Origin: Deinococcus arcticus
GTDB lineage: Bacteria > Deinococcota > Deinococci > Deinococcales > Deinococcaceae
DNA: 64,000 nucleotides
Assembly: GCF_003028415.1 (NCBI RefSeq)
Contig: NZ_PYSV01000009.1
Coordinates: 1 to 64,000, forward strand
Direction: 5' to 3'
Within the stretch, counting starts at the first letter, position 1; every line of letters begins with the position of its first letter. Positions 8,814-20,565 of the stretch are shown piece after piece. Below the pieces are notes generated by a model. That model did no database searches and was not told the DNA's origin. It saw only the letters and a list, made by a program, of their open reading frames with translations. A program made the position numbers and the translations under genes.

Positions 8814-9353
8814 TCAGAGCCCCTCGGTTTCCTGGGGATAACGCGCCCGCCACAGCGCCCAGCCTTCCTCGGGGAAAGCGCGCCGGGCTTCGGGGGCGAA
8901 CAGCCGGGCGCCCTCGCGTTCCAGTTCCGGGTCCGGAATGGGCACCACATGGGTCTGTTGCATGGCGGGATGGTCCTCCCAGCGCAGCAGCCGCCCGGAG
9001 CCGCCCCAGGGATCTGCCGTGGCCCACACCACCCGGCCAATGCCCAGCAGGGCGCTGGCGCCACCACACATTAGGCAGGGCTCCAGGCTGCTGTACAGGG
9101 TCAGGCTGCCCGGGTCTTCCAGGTGGCCCACCTGAAAAAACACGTCCATCTCGGCGTGGGCCACGCTGGCGCCGCCCACCCGCCCGGGGGTCTGGGGCTG
9201 GCCCACCCGGTTGTGGCCGCGCACCAGCACCTCGCCGCGTGCGTCCACCAGCAGGGCGCCCACCGGGGCGCTGCCGGCCGCCTGTCCCTGACGCGCAAGG
9301 TCCAGGACTTCTTTCAGGTAACGAACATGGTCCAGTGGTGGCAGTTCAGGCAT
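8814..9353 (-). CDS. Nucleoside/base deaminase (CDA superfamily)
   Basis: 179 aa. Zinc site of the cytidine/deoxycytidylate deaminase superfamily: HAEMD (His plus catalytic Glu, about residue 66) and SLEPCLMCGGAS (PCxxC, ~90-101). Layout resembles TadA/guanine deaminase proteins, but the C-terminal portion (WGGSGRLLRWEDHP) differs from TadA, so a free base or nucleoside substrate is more likely than tRNA. Upstream of ribokinase in the same operon, which fits nucleoside salvage. Confidence 0.85.
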   Translation of the reverse strand: MPELPPLDHVRYLKEVLDLARQGQAAGSAPVGALLVDARGEVLVRGHNRVGQPQTPGRVGGASVAHAEMDVFFQVGHLEDPGSLTLYSSLEPCLMCGGASALLGIGRVVWATADPWGGSGRLLRWEDHPAMQQTHVVPIPDPELEREGARLFAPEARRAFPEEGWALWRARYPQETEGL

Positions 9354-9424
9354 GAGCCAGTGTGGCAGCCGCCGCCCGTTTCAGGCGTAACACTTCCCCC
9401 TGCCCGGGCCTTCCACCAAACTCC

Positions 9425-9452
9425 TTGAACGTTGCGGCGTTTAGCTTATACT
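9425..9452 (+). promoter_or_regulatory. Promoter of the acyl-CoA ligase gene
   Basis: TTGAAC (9425-9430), 16-nt spacer, TATACT (9447-9452), followed by a ~95-nt leader that ends in CAGGAG 5 nt before the ATG. One of the few genes here with a clear leader and Shine-Dalgarno. Confidence 0.7.
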
Positions 9453-9546
9453 GAGTCTAATTTCAGTTTCGGCTCATCCGCCGCCCGCCCGGTGTTTTTC
9501 CGCCGCTCCGGGCTCCTCGCCTTCTCACCCCCCACAGGAGCGCTTC

Positions 9547-11259
9547 ATGACCCAGCCTCTTCCCCGTCCCTGGCTCAGCCGCTACGAAGCGGGCGTGCCG
9601 CAGACCTTTGTGCCCAGCAGCCTGACCCTGCCGCAACTGCTGGAGCGCGCAGCCAGCAAGTACCCGGACCGCACGGCCCTGAGCTTTATTGGCGCCAAGA
9701 CCTCGTACCGCCAGCTGTGGCAGGACGCCGGGCGCTTTGCCGCCGCGCTGCAGAAGATGGGGGTGCAAAAAGGCGACCGGGTGTCCATCATGCTGCCCAA
9801 CATGCCGCAGTTCGTGGTGGCGTTTTACGGCACGCTGCTGGCAGGCGCCGTGGCCGTAAACACCAGCCCCATGTACACGCCCAGCGAACTGGAACACCAG
9901 CTCACCGACAGCGGCAGCGAGACCCTGGTGATGCTGGACACCTTCTATCCGCGCTACGCAGAGATTGCCGCGCGGGTGCCGGTCAAGCGGGTGCTGGTGA
10001 CCGGGGTGCAAGACGCCCTGCCCTTTCCCAAGAGCCTGCTGTATCCCCTCAAGGCGCGCAAGGACGGCACCTGGGTCAAGGTTCCCTACGGCGAGCGCAC
10101 CCTGAGCCTGACCAAGGTGGTGGCCTCGCAGGCGCCCAACCCACAACCCGTGCCCATCAGCGCGGACGACGTGGCGCTGCTGCAGTACACCGGCGGCACC
10201 ACCGGCGTGCCCAAGGGCGCCATGCTCACCCACCGCAACCTTGTGGCCAACTGCGAGCAGGCCCGGGGCTGGATGACCGATCTGCGCGACGGCCAGGAGG
10301 TGACGCTGGCGGCCATTCCGTTTTTCCACGTGTACGGCATGACGGTGGCCATGAACCTGAGCATCCTGATCGGCGCGACCGTGGCCCTGGTGCCCAATCC
10401 GCGTGACCTGAAGATGGTGCTCTCGCAGATCACGGCCTCGGGCGCCACGCTGTTTCCAGGCGTGCCCACGCTGTACAACGCCATCAACAACCACCCCGAC
10501 ACCCCCAAGCACGACCTGACCTGCATTCGCGCCTGCATCAGCGGGTCGGCGCCGCTGCTGCTGGAAACGGCCCGGCGCTTCAAGGAAATCACGGGCGGGG
10601 CCAATCTGGTGGAGGGCTACGGCCTGACCGAGGCCAGCCCCTGCACCCACACCAACCCCATTTTCGGAGCCCAGAAAGAAGGCAGCATTGGCCTGCCCAT
10701 GCCGGGCGTGGACGCCGTGGTGGTGGATGACAGCGGCCAGCCGGTGCAGCCGGGCGAGGTGGGCGAGCTGTGGGTGGCCGGCCCCATGATCATGAAGGGC
10801 TACTGGCAGCGCCCCGACGAGACTGCCAAGACCCTGCGCGAGGCGTTCGGGCACACGTGGCTGATGACCGGCGACATGGCCACCATGGACGAGGACGGCT
10901 ATTTCCGCATCGTGGACCGCAAGAAAGACCTGATTATCGCGGGCGGCTTCAACATTTACCCCCGTGAGGTGGAAGAGGCCCTGATGACTCACCCGGCGGT
11001 GCTGGAAGCGGCGGCCGTGGGCCTGCCCGACGAGTACCGGGGCGAGAGCGTGCACGCCGTGGTGGCCCTGAAGCCCGGCCAGAGCGCCACGGAAGCCGAC
11101 CTGATTGCCCACTGCAAGGGCCTGCTGAGCGCCTACAAGGTGCCCCGCAGCGTGGAATTCCGCACCGAACTGCCCAAGACGGCCGCCATGAAGATCCTGC
11201 GCCGCCAGCTGGCCCAGGAAGCCAAGGCCGCGCGGGGAAGCACGAAAGCCAGCGCGTAA
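9547..11259 (+). CDS. fadD: Long-chain fatty acid--CoA ligase
   Basis: 570 aa, normal FadD length. AMP-binding P-loop YTGGTTGVPKGAMLTH (residues ~213-228), the motif GYGLTEASP (~357-365), the TGD (MTGDMATMDEDGYF, ~440) and the C-terminal DRKKDLIIAGGFNIYPREVEE hinge (~455-476), with catalytic Lys in a TAAMKILRR stretch near the end. Activates fatty acids to acyl-CoA for beta-oxidation or lipid synthesis, at the cytosolic membrane surface. Monocistronic, convergent with tsaD. Confidence 0.95.
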   Translation: MTQPLPRPWLSRYEAGVPQTFVPSSLTLPQLLERAASKYPDRTALSFIGAKTSYRQLWQDAGRFAAALQKMGVQKGDRVSIMLPNMPQFVVAFYGTLLAGAVAVNTSPMYTPSELEHQLTDSGSETLVMLDTFYPRYAEIAARVPVKRVLVTGVQDALPFPKSLLYPLKARKDGTWVKVPYGERTLSLTKVVASQAPNPQPVPISADDVALLQYTGGTTGVPKGAMLTHRNLVANCEQARGWMTDLRDGQEVTLAAIPFFHVYGMTVAMNLSILIGATVALVPNPRDLKMVLSQITASGATLFPGVPTLYNAINNHPDTPKHDLTCIRACISGSAPLLLETARRFKEITGGANLVEGYGLTEASPCTHTNPIFGAQKEGSIGLPMPGVDAVVVDDSGQPVQPGEVGELWVAGPMIMKGYWQRPDETAKTLREAFGHTWLMTGDMATMDEDGYFRIVDRKKDLIIAGGFNIYPREVEEALMTHPAVLEAAAVGLPDEYRGESVHAVVALKPGQSATEADLIAHCKGLLSAYKVPRSVEFRTELPKTAAMKILRRQLAQEAKAARGSTKASA

Positions 11260-11281
11260 AGAGGGGTGTAGGCTCTAGGGT

Positions 11282-11354
11282 GTGGGCTGTAGGACAACCA
11301 GGGGCCCGGTCGCTGTTGCGCCGGGCCCTTTGCTCTCTACCCCCTACAGCCCAC
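11282..11354. terminator. Bidirectional terminator between fadD and tsaD
   Basis: Inner stem GGGCCCGG (11302-11309) with CCGGGCCC (11321-11328) followed by TTTGCT. Outer arms GTGGGCTGTAGG (11282-11293) and CCTACAGCCCAC (11343-11354) pair perfectly over 12 bp. The outer arm is a motif that recurs at several gene 3' ends in the window (family D). Confidence 0.75.
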
Positions 11355-12372
11355 GACCCACACCCCCCGCCAGCGGGGCGTAGGCCACCGCGCCCTCGCT
11401 GAGCGCACTGGGCGCGCGGCCCGCCTGGACGGCGGCGGCGGCGGCCAGGGCGATCATGGCGCCGTTGTCGGTGTTCAGGCCGGGGCCCGGGAAGACCACC
11501 CGCAGGCCGGTGGCGGCAAACGCCTCGCGCAGGGCGCGGTTGGCGGCCACCCCGCCCGACACCACCACGGTGCCGCGCCCGGTGGCCCCGGCGGCGCGGA
11601 CGGTGGTCTTGACCAGGGTCTGCACCGCCGCGCGTTGAAAGCTGGCGGCCAGATCATCGGGGGCCGCGCCGGCCCGGTGCGCCAGCAGGGCCGCTGTTTT
11701 CAGGCCGCTGAAGCTGAAATCAAAGCCGCTCTGGCCCTTCAACGGTTCCTTGAAGGGCACGGCGTCCGGATTGCCGCGCGCCGCCGCTGCCGAGATGGCC
11801 GGGCCGCCGGGATAGCCCAGCCCGGCGAGGCGGGCCACCTTGTCAAAGGCCTCGCCGGCCGCGTCGTCGCGCGTGGCGCCGATCAGCACGTATTCGCCCT
11901 CGCGCGGCACGTCGAACAGGTGGGTGTGGCCGCCGCTGACCACCAGCGCGAGGTAGGGCGCGCGCAGCTCGGCGTCGCTGGCCGCCGCATAGATGTGGCC
12001 TTCCAGGTGGTGGGCGGCGTAGAAGGGCACGTCCAGCGCCTGGGCCAGCCCCTTGCCGTACATCAGCCCCACCAGCAGCGCGCCCACCAGCCCGGGGCCG
12101 GAGGTCGCGGCCACCGCGCCGAGGTCCGTTATCCCCAGGCCCGCTTCCGAGAGCGCCTCGCCCACAATCGCGTCTATACGCTCCACATGTTCGCGGCTGG
12201 CCAGTTCAGGCATCACGCCGCCGTACTGGGCATGCACGGTCTGGGACCACACCCGGTTGGCGCGCACCTGCACGCGCCCGGCGCTCAGCTCCACCACGCC
12301 CACGCCCGTGTCGTCGCAGGAGGTGTCAATGCCCAGGATGAACAGGGGCGCGGCAGACGGTGGCACGGTCAC
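11344..12372 (-). CDS. tsaD: tRNA N6-adenosine threonylcarbamoyltransferase TsaD
   Basis: 342 aa from GTG 12372. N-terminal LGIDTSCDDTGVGVV; metal-binding HxxxH in HHLEGHIYAA (~residue 115); SGGHTHL, and SGGVAANRALRE (~265). Transfers threonylcarbamoyl from TC-AMP to A37 of ANN-decoding tRNAs with TsaB/TsaE. The frame is open further upstream to an ATG at 12423, but a TACACT -10 box (12379-12384) lies exactly 6 nt before GTG 12372, so a leaderless start there is preferred; the upstream residues are Arg-rich and not family-like. Confidence 0.95.
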   Translation of the reverse strand: MTVPPSAAPLFILGIDTSCDDTGVGVVELSAGRVQVRANRVWSQTVHAQYGGVMPELASREHVERIDAIVGEALSEAGLGITDLGAVAATSGPGLVGALLVGLMYGKGLAQALDVPFYAAHHLEGHIYAAASDAELRAPYLALVVSGGHTHLFDVPREGEYVLIGATRDDAAGEAFDKVARLAGLGYPGGPAISAAAARGNPDAVPFKEPLKGQSGFDFSFSGLKTAALLAHRAGAAPDDLAASFQRAAVQTLVKTTVRAAGATGRGTVVVSGGVAANRALREAFAATGLRVVFPGPGLNTDNGAMIALAAAAAVQAGRAPSALSEGAVAYAPLAGGVGRGL

Positions 12373-12473
12373 CGGCGAAGTGTAGCAGGGGGCCGCCCGC
12401 CGCCTCCGGCGGGCGCGGCACAAATCAGGAGGAGGTGCGAAACAGGGTCCAGCTGCTGAGCTGGCGGCCTTCT

Positions 12474-12794
12474 CTACCGCTGCTGGTCGCGCACCGCTGC
12501 CAGGGTCTCTTCAAATTCGTCCAGAAACTCGTCTTCCAGCAGGCGGTCGCGGATCAGGGCGTCCTGCTCGGTGGTGGCCTGTTCGCGCACCCAGCGCACC
12601 CGGGCCTGCCGGGCGCCGCTCACGTTGCCCTTGCCGGCAATAAAGCGCGCCGCGTGGCGAATGGCGGCGGCGGGGTCCTCGGTGGGCGCCGTGACAGACA
12701 GGTTGCGCAGCCCCCCCTGGTCGTTGACCAGCGAACAGGTCACCTCCACCCGCAGGCCGCGCCGGGCCAGAAACACCTGATCCACCCGCCACAT
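12474..12794 (-). CDS. Hypothetical protein downstream of butyrate-kinase-like gene
   Basis: 106 aa from ATG 12794; the longer frame to 12983 would overlap the kinase gene and looks like its shadow. Not recognised. The N-terminal half looks beta-rich (FLARRGLRVEVTCSLVNDQGGLRNLSVTAPTED), followed by helices (AAIRHAARFIAGKG; RLLEDEFLDEFEETLAAV). No signal or membrane segment. Starts 37 nt after the kinase stop on the same strand, so co-transcription is likely. Confidence 0.7.
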   Translation of the reverse strand: MWRVDQVFLARRGLRVEVTCSLVNDQGGLRNLSVTAPTEDPAAAIRHAARFIAGKGNVSGARQARVRWVREQATTEQDALIRDRLLEDEFLDEFEETLAAVRDQQR

Positions 12795-12831
12795 GCTCGT
12801 GGCCCGGATGGGCTCCGGCGCGCGCAGGGGC

Positions 12832-13917
<1,086 letters not shown>

Positions 13918-13994
13918 GACGCCGCAGCGTAGCAGACCGGCCCACCCGGGAACACGCTCCCCTCCGGGTGGGCCGGTCAGGCGCCCGCGCGCCC

Positions 13995-14561
13995 TTATGC
14001 GCTGGGTTCAATCAGGCCGTAATGGCCGTCCTTGCGGCGGTACACCACGCCGCAGATACCGGTTTTCATGTTCATGAACACGTAAAAGTCGTGGCCCAGC
14101 GCTTCCATCTGGGCCACCGCATCCTCAGGGCTCATGGGCCGCATCTCGAAGCGCTTCTGGCGCACGATCTCCGGCTGGAACTCGGCCACATCGTCCAGTC
14201 CGGCGTCCACATCGGCCTCGGCCGGGCCCGGTTCGGGCTGGGGGGCGGCGTCGTGGCGGTGCTTGAGGTAGCGCGTCTTGAACTTGCGCAGCTGGCGCTC
14301 CAGCACGTCGCTGGCGCGGTCAATGGCGGCGTACATGTCCGCGTGGTGCTCCTCGGCCCGGATAATGCCGTTGGGCACGTTCAGCTGCACTTCCACACGG
14401 TTGCGGCGGGCGGCGTCGCGCACGTCGCGCACGGTGAGGGTCACCCGCGCGTCGGTGATCTGGTCGTTGAAACGGTCCAGCCGGGAGAGCTTGTCCTCGA
14501 CATAGTCCCGCATGGCATCAGTGACTTCGACGTTCCGGCCTGACAGCTTGTAGATGTGCAC
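13995..14561 (-). CDS. hpf: Ribosome hibernation promoting factor, long form
   Basis: 188 aa, long HPF. N-terminal S30AE domain (HIYKLSGRNVEVTDAMRDYVEDKLSRLDRF, then VHVQLNVP-like and EEHHADMYAAIDRASDVLERQLRKFK), a charged linker, and the C-terminal dimerisation domain (VRQKRFEMRPMSPEDAVAQMEALGHDFYVFMN). Makes inactive 100S ribosome dimers in stationary phase. GTG 14561 is chosen because GGAAGAGG sits about 7 nt upstream; the frame itself is open much further but unlike the family. Confidence 0.93.
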   Translation of the reverse strand: MHIYKLSGRNVEVTDAMRDYVEDKLSRLDRFNDQITDARVTLTVRDVRDAARRNRVEVQLNVPNGIIRAEEHHADMYAAIDRASDVLERQLRKFKTRYLKHRHDAAPQPEPGPAEADVDAGLDDVAEFQPEIVRQKRFEMRPMSPEDAVAQMEALGHDFYVFMNMKTGICGVVYRRKDGHYGLIEPSA

Positions 14562-14753
14562 GGCGTTCACCTCTTCCTTTTCCCGGAGGGTGGGGTTGCG
14601 CTCCGGTGCCCTCCACTGTAGGCCGCCGGTCATGAGCCTGTCATGCGAGCACCTTACAGCCCCCGCCACGCTTTCCGGGGTATGCTCCGGAGTGGAGCGC
14701 GCCCCCCCGGCAGGGTGAAGGCCCGGCTTATGGTCGCGCCAGGGGCGCGGCGC

Positions 14754-14759
14754 TAAACT
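14754..14759 (+). promoter_or_regulatory. -10 box of the TetR gene, leaderless spacing
   Basis: TAAACT at 14754-14759, seven bases before GTG 14767. No Shine-Dalgarno fits in the gap, so this box decides the GTG start. Confidence 0.55.
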
Positions 14760-14766
14760 GACAGGC

Positions 14767-15420
<654 letters not shown>

Positions 15421-15634
15421 GGCCGGGGAAAAGGCCGCAGACAAAGGGGCCGGAAACCTGGATGAAAAGCTATAGGCGCGCAGCCCCCCGGGCGTGTCCA
15501 GGCGGTCGCGTAGGCGAGGAACGAAAGCGGGGCGGCCCTGGGGCTATATGGCGCCCTCTCCCCTGCTCTCCGGGACGCGGGCCTTTCGTCTGGCCCCCGC
15601 GCCGTGGCCACTTGCGCCCACTTCTCCCGGAACC
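15421..15634. other. Gap between TetR gene and SARP-like gene
   Basis: 214 bases between two gene 3' ends. I see no convincing terminator, repeat or gene. Confidence 0.4.
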
Positions 15635-17419
15635 TCAGCCAGCGGACGTTTCCAGCGGGGTGCTCGCCAGCACCCGGAACTCAGCCAGGCGGGGATGGTC
15701 GGGGTACACCTGGGCAAACTGGGCCACCAGGTGCCCCATGTTGGCCGTCAGCCCCTCGCGCCGGTAGATGGCCAGCAGTGCGGGCACCATGGCCTCGGTG
15801 GCGGCGTCCAGCTGCGCCTGAACGCCCTGGCTCCAATCGGAATCCACGCCGGGCAGGAAGGGACCACGCCGCCCCCCGAAGGCCCGCACCGGGTCCAGGC
15901 TGGCCGCGCCGCGCTGCACCTCGGCCACATCCAGCAGCCAGTGGTAGGCGGGGCCCAGCCGGTAGCGCTTGGTGTGGTGCGCGCCCTCACTGACGATACT
16001 GTGCGGCCCCAGGGCCTGACGGCAGCGGTAGATGTCCTGCTTGACGGCGCTGCTGGCAGCGGCAGGTGCCCGGTCCGGATACAGGTGCAGCTGCAGGGCA
16101 GCGCGGTCCAGCGGTCCGCACAGGCCCAGGCAGGCCAGCAGCGCCGCCGGGGCCCGCACCGGCTGGCCGGATAGCCACACCTGCGCGCTCCCCAGGGTCT
16201 GCACCTGCACGGTGGGGGGCGGCGCCGGGGGCTGCACGTGCGCCCGCGCGGCCTCCAGATACGCGCCCAGGGCTGCCGACAGCGGCTGGCCGGCCAGGGC
16301 GGCGGCCACCTCGTCCAGCACAGCGCGCACCGGCAGCAGCAGGGGGCTGCGCAGCGCCGCGTCCAGGGCCTGCCGGGCCAGGTCCGGCGCGTCCGGGGGC
16401 CCGGCGGCGCGGCACAGCACGGCCAGGGTCCGCGCCTCGCCCAGCAGCTGTCCCCGGGCCCGGAACGCCGCCAGGGCGGCTTGCAGGGCTTCGGTGGCGG
16501 CGGGGCCCTCGGCCAGGTCGCACAGCAGCGCGCCGCGCTCCCACAGGGTCTCGGCGCCCGGGGGCAGCAGGGCCAGCCCGCGCAGCGCCGCACTCCACTG
16601 CCCGGCGCGGCGGCTCAGGGCCACGCGGCGCAGGCCCACCCAGCGGCCCCAGCGGCTGTCGGGCGGGGTCAGCGGGCCCAGGGTGGCCGCTACCGCGTCC
16701 ACCAGCGCCTGCTCGGCCGCGTGGTCCCCGGTCCAGGCGGCCACATCGGCGCGCGCGGCCCACACAAAGCGCTGGGCGTGCACCTGCTCGGTGCTGAGCA
16801 ACTGGCTGGCGCGCTCCAGGTGCCCCTGCGCCTCCGCTGCGCGCCCCGCCACCGCCTGGGCCCAGCCCAGGGTGGCCAGGGCCATGGCCCGCTCGGCGGG
16901 GTCGGGGTATTCGGGCAGCACACTCAGGGCGATCTGCAGGGCGCCCTCGGCGCGGGCCAGCTGCCCGTGCCGCGCGCAGGCCCAGGCCATGGTGACCAGC
17001 GGCCCGGCGGCGCGGCGTTCCAGCCCCAGCGCCAGCAGGTCCCGCGCCGCCGCCTCGGCCCGCTCGGCGGCGCGCGCCCACCAGCCCTCTTCTAGGTCCA
17101 GCGCGGCCAGCGTGTGCTGCGCCTCGGCGGCCCACTCGGGGCTCAGGGCCGCCACATGCCGCTCCAGATGGTCACGGGCCTGGGTCCAGCGGCCCACCTC
17201 CAGCAAAACCGTGCCGTAACCGACTGTCGCCCGCATCTCCCCGGCCAGATGGGGCCGCAACAGGTGCAGTTCGGCTTCCGGATAGGCGCCCAGCGCCAGT
17301 TCCGCTGTGCCCAGTACCGCCAGCTCCGCAGGCGAGAGGTCCATGCGCCCGCGCAGTTCGGTCAGGACCAGCCCAAACTGACCCCCCTCCAGTGCCCCCA
17401 ATCCCCTGACCCCAGCCAT
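15635..17419 (-). CDS. SARP/BTAD-like transcriptional regulator with TPR-rich N-terminus
   Basis: 594 aa. Residues 1-~390 are Ala/Leu-rich helical repeats (TPR/MalT-like, repeated LxxAxxxLxxAxxx units). The C-terminal ~200 residues carry a winged-helix-like segment (VQVQTLGSAQVWLSGQPVRAPAALLACLGL, ~400-430; VKQDIYRCRQALGPHSIVSEG, ~470) followed by a BTAD-like helical tail. Canonical SARPs have the DNA-binding and BTAD domains first, so the order is reversed. TATGGT lies 6 nt before ATG (leaderless). Divergent from the 95-aa gene at 17525; direct repeats in the promoter suggest it controls that gene and itself. Confidence 0.75.
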   Translation of the reverse strand: MAGVRGLGALEGGQFGLVLTELRGRMDLSPAELAVLGTAELALGAYPEAELHLLRPHLAGEMRATVGYGTVLLEVGRWTQARDHLERHVAALSPEWAAEAQHTLAALDLEEGWWARAAERAEAAARDLLALGLERRAAGPLVTMAWACARHGQLARAEGALQIALSVLPEYPDPAERAMALATLGWAQAVAGRAAEAQGHLERASQLLSTEQVHAQRFVWAARADVAAWTGDHAAEQALVDAVAATLGPLTPPDSRWGRWVGLRRVALSRRAGQWSAALRGLALLPPGAETLWERGALLCDLAEGPAATEALQAALAAFRARGQLLGEARTLAVLCRAAGPPDAPDLARQALDAALRSPLLLPVRAVLDEVAAALAGQPLSAALGAYLEAARAHVQPPAPPPTVQVQTLGSAQVWLSGQPVRAPAALLACLGLCGPLDRAALQLHLYPDRAPAAASSAVKQDIYRCRQALGPHSIVSEGAHHTKRYRLGPAYHWLLDVAEVQRGAASLDPVRAFGGRRGPFLPGVDSDWSQGVQAQLDAATEAMVPALLAIYRREGLTANMGHLVAQFAQVYPDHPRLAEFRVLASTPLETSAG

Positions 17420-17450
17420 AACCTGACCATAACCGATGGGCGGCTATGCT
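17416..17450. promoter_or_regulatory. Overlapping divergent promoters with an 11-bp-period direct repeat
   Basis: CCATAACC at 17416-17423 and again at 17427-17434, an exact direct repeat with 11-bp period. Rightward -10 TATGCT at 17445-17450 with CTGACC (17423-17428) at -35, spacer 16. Leftward -10 (TATGGT, minus strand 17426-17431) overlaps the same repeats and drives the SARP-like gene. Direct repeats one helical turn apart just upstream of the -10 are how Streptomyces SARPs bind. Confidence 0.55.
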
Positions 17451-17524
17451 GCCCCCAGAAACGGGCCGCTGCGCCCCTTCCCAGCTGCCCCTGCCTGCGC
17501 CATTTTTCCCCAGAGACGTGACCC

Positions 17525-17812
17525 ATGACCCCACGGCCTGCCCCCAGTCCTTCTTCTCCCACCCAGCTGTACCACGAGGCCGCCGCCCAGGCCCGCGCCG
17601 GGCAGTTGCCCCAGGCGTGTGCGCTGCTGGCCCGCGCGTATACCCTGACCCCACCCCAGGCCCTGAGCCCCGGCGAGGGCCTGGACCTGCTGCCCCTGCA
17701 GGATGATCTGGTGTTTCTGGGCCAGTTCCTGCCCTGCCTGCGCCCCACGCTGGCACTGGTGCAGGCTGTGGGCCGCTGCGCCCCGCCCCCGGCCGTGGCC
17801 CAGGCCAGCTGA
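17525..17812 (+). CDS. Small hypothetical protein divergent from the SARP-like regulator
   Basis: 95 aa, unrecognised. One TPR-like helix pair (YHEAAAQARAGQLPQACALLARAYTLTPPQ, residues ~16-45) followed by a Leu-rich segment (DLLPLQDDLVFLGQFLPCLRPTLALVQ). No signal peptide or membrane span. The TPR-like unit resembles the repeats of the adjacent regulator, so the two may interact. Ends before a strong terminator at 17856. Confidence 0.65.
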   Translation: MTPRPAPSPSSPTQLYHEAAAQARAGQLPQACALLARAYTLTPPQALSPGEGLDLLPLQDDLVFLGQFLPCLRPTLALVQAVGRCAPPPAVAQAS

Positions 17813-17855
17813 GCGGCGCGCCCTTCCGTTCCCAGCCTGAGCCCCCGAGTACGGA

Positions 17856-17890
17856 CCCGCCGCCCTGTCAGAGGGGCGGCGGGTTGTTGT
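17856..17890 (+). terminator. Terminator after the 95-aa gene
   Basis: Perfect 10-bp stem CCCGCCGCCC (17856-17865) with GGGCGGCGGG (17874-17883), then TTGTTGT. Confidence 0.8.
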
Positions 17891-17929
17891 GGGGCGGTCA
17901 CCTGGGCAGCCGGCCTCTGCGGCTCAGAC

Positions 17930-18064
17930 GCTTCCGTCCATTTCCCTTACATCCGTGAAGAAGGGGGCTGTTCCTTCAATTTCCGGACATCCGCATTCTT
18001 TTCTTCGCCATCCCGTCGGAACAATTCCGGAACACATGACGGAATTGTTCGGAACTCGTATGAG
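17930..18064 (-). repeat. Family B repeat, copy B3
   Basis: Hairpin AATTCCG/CGGAATT around 18024-18047, the GAAGAAGGGGGCTGTTCC part shared with B1, and terminal CGTATGAG as in B2. Sits between two convergent genes (95-aa gene and ABC-2 permease). Confidence 0.7.
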
Positions 18065-18115
18065 TGGCGCGTGGGGCGCACGCTGGCGGTCTGCCTGGCG
18101 CGTACGTCCACCCGC

Positions 18116-19785
18116 CTACTCCCACCGCTCCAGCCGCTCCCAGCCCAGGCGCAAACTGAGCCACGTGCCCAGCACGGTCGCCAGCGCCAGCCCCAGCAGC
18201 CCCAGCCCCCCCTCCAGCGTCCACAGCGCAGAATACCCCGGAAACAGTTCCGGGCGCAGCACACTGGCCGCCGCTGGGCGGGCCAGCAGCAAAAGGCACA
18301 CCACCGAATACAGCAGGCTCAGGCCCATAAAGGCCAGGCCGCCGGGGCTCACGCCAATTTCCGCCGGGTTGTCAGCCTCGAATCTGGGGGCCGCCGCGCC
18401 CAGCCCCACGCCCAGCGCCGTGATGACAAACGCGTTGCTGACACTCACCAGGGCACTGAGCGCAAACAGCGTGGGCCCCAGGCCCATGGCCGCTGCACTG
18501 ACCAGCCCCATCACGAGGCCCAGAATGAGGGTGACGGGCAGCACGCCCAGAAACTTACTCAGCACGATCTGCCGCGCGGAGATGGGCGCGGTGCGCAGCA
18601 GCCAGTAGGCGCGGCCCTCGGTGGAGACGGCTGGAAAAGCCAGCCGCACGGCCACCCCGGCAATGATGAAGCCCTGAAACGCCAGCTGGATATACCCCAG
18701 GATGCCCCGAAACTGCGGCACCGGAATGGGCACCGCGCGCACGCTCACCAGATACACCCCGGCCAGCGCAACCACCACCAGCAGCTGGCTCCACTGGGTG
18801 GGATCGCGCAGGGTCAGGCGCAGGTCCTTGGCGGCGAGGCTGCCGCCGCGCCCCAGGCGGCCCAGCAGGCGCTCCAGGGGTCCTGCGCGGCGGGGGGCAG
18901 GGTCCAGCTTCGGGGTGCTGGAATCCAGCGCGCGGGCCCAGCCCTCCTGGTAGGCGTGCGCGGCCAGCAGGGTGGCGGCCACCAGCAGCCCGGCCGTCAG
19001 CAGGACCAGGGGCAGCAAGGGCCATGCCAGCGTGCCTTGCGCGGCCTGCCAGATGCCCTGCGCCGCCCACGACGGTGGCAACAGCGGACTGCCGGGCCCA
19101 CCGAAGTCGCGCAGCACCGCTTCGACCTTCGTGGGGTCCTGCAGGCGCTGGACCAGCACTTCGGGGCGCAGGGCGCGAATGGCGTACACCAGCCCCGCGC
19201 TGATCAGCACGCCCAGGGCGGTGCTGACCTCGCGCACGCGGCCCACCGGGGCCACCCGCATCAGGAACACCGCCAGCAGCGCCCCCAGCCCCACCGGCGC
19301 GGCAAAGACCAGCAGGGCGGCCAGTCCCATCACCGCGTACGCCCACAGCGGCGCCTGGAAAAAGACCGCCACTGTCAGCAGCAGCGGCAGGGTCAGCGCC
19401 AGGGGCACCAGCGCGGCATTCAGGAACGTTTCGGTGACTTTCAGGGCAAACACCCGCACCGCCGACAGGGGCTGTGCCAGCAGAAAATTCAGGTCGTCAC
19501 TGAGATACAGCGTGGAGATGGCGGCCGTGGTGGCGCTGAAGGTCACGCCGCTGGACAGGGTGATCAGGCCAATTTCGAGCACGCGCGCAAACACATTCAG
19601 GCCAATGTCGCCAAAGCGCGCCAGAAAGCTCAGGGCCCGCCAGGTGCCGTAGACCTCGGCGCTCAGCAGGACCAGGGCCAGCGCCGCCACCAGGGCGTAC
19701 CCCCAGCGGGGCCCGCGCTGCAGGGTGCGCCGCAGGGCCAGTCCCTTCAGGGCCCACAGGCTGGGGGTCCGCGCCGCCCGCGCGC

Positions 19786-19789
<4 letters not shown>
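18116..19789 (-). CDS. ABC-2 type exporter permease
   Basis: 557 aa with many hydrophobic spans, spread as two clusters (about residues 30-250 and 330-540), as in putative ABC-2 exporter permeases of the ~500-600 aa class. Its start overlaps the stop of the upstream ATPase by 4 bases, so the pair forms an exporter. Substrate not predictable. Gly/Ala/Leu-rich composition is ordinary for a membrane protein here. Confidence 0.85.

Positions 19790-20565
<776 letters not shown>

Noticed and set aside
9463..11112. 549-aa minus-strand frame opposite the acyl-CoA ligase
   Set aside because: No motif; fully antisense to fadD.
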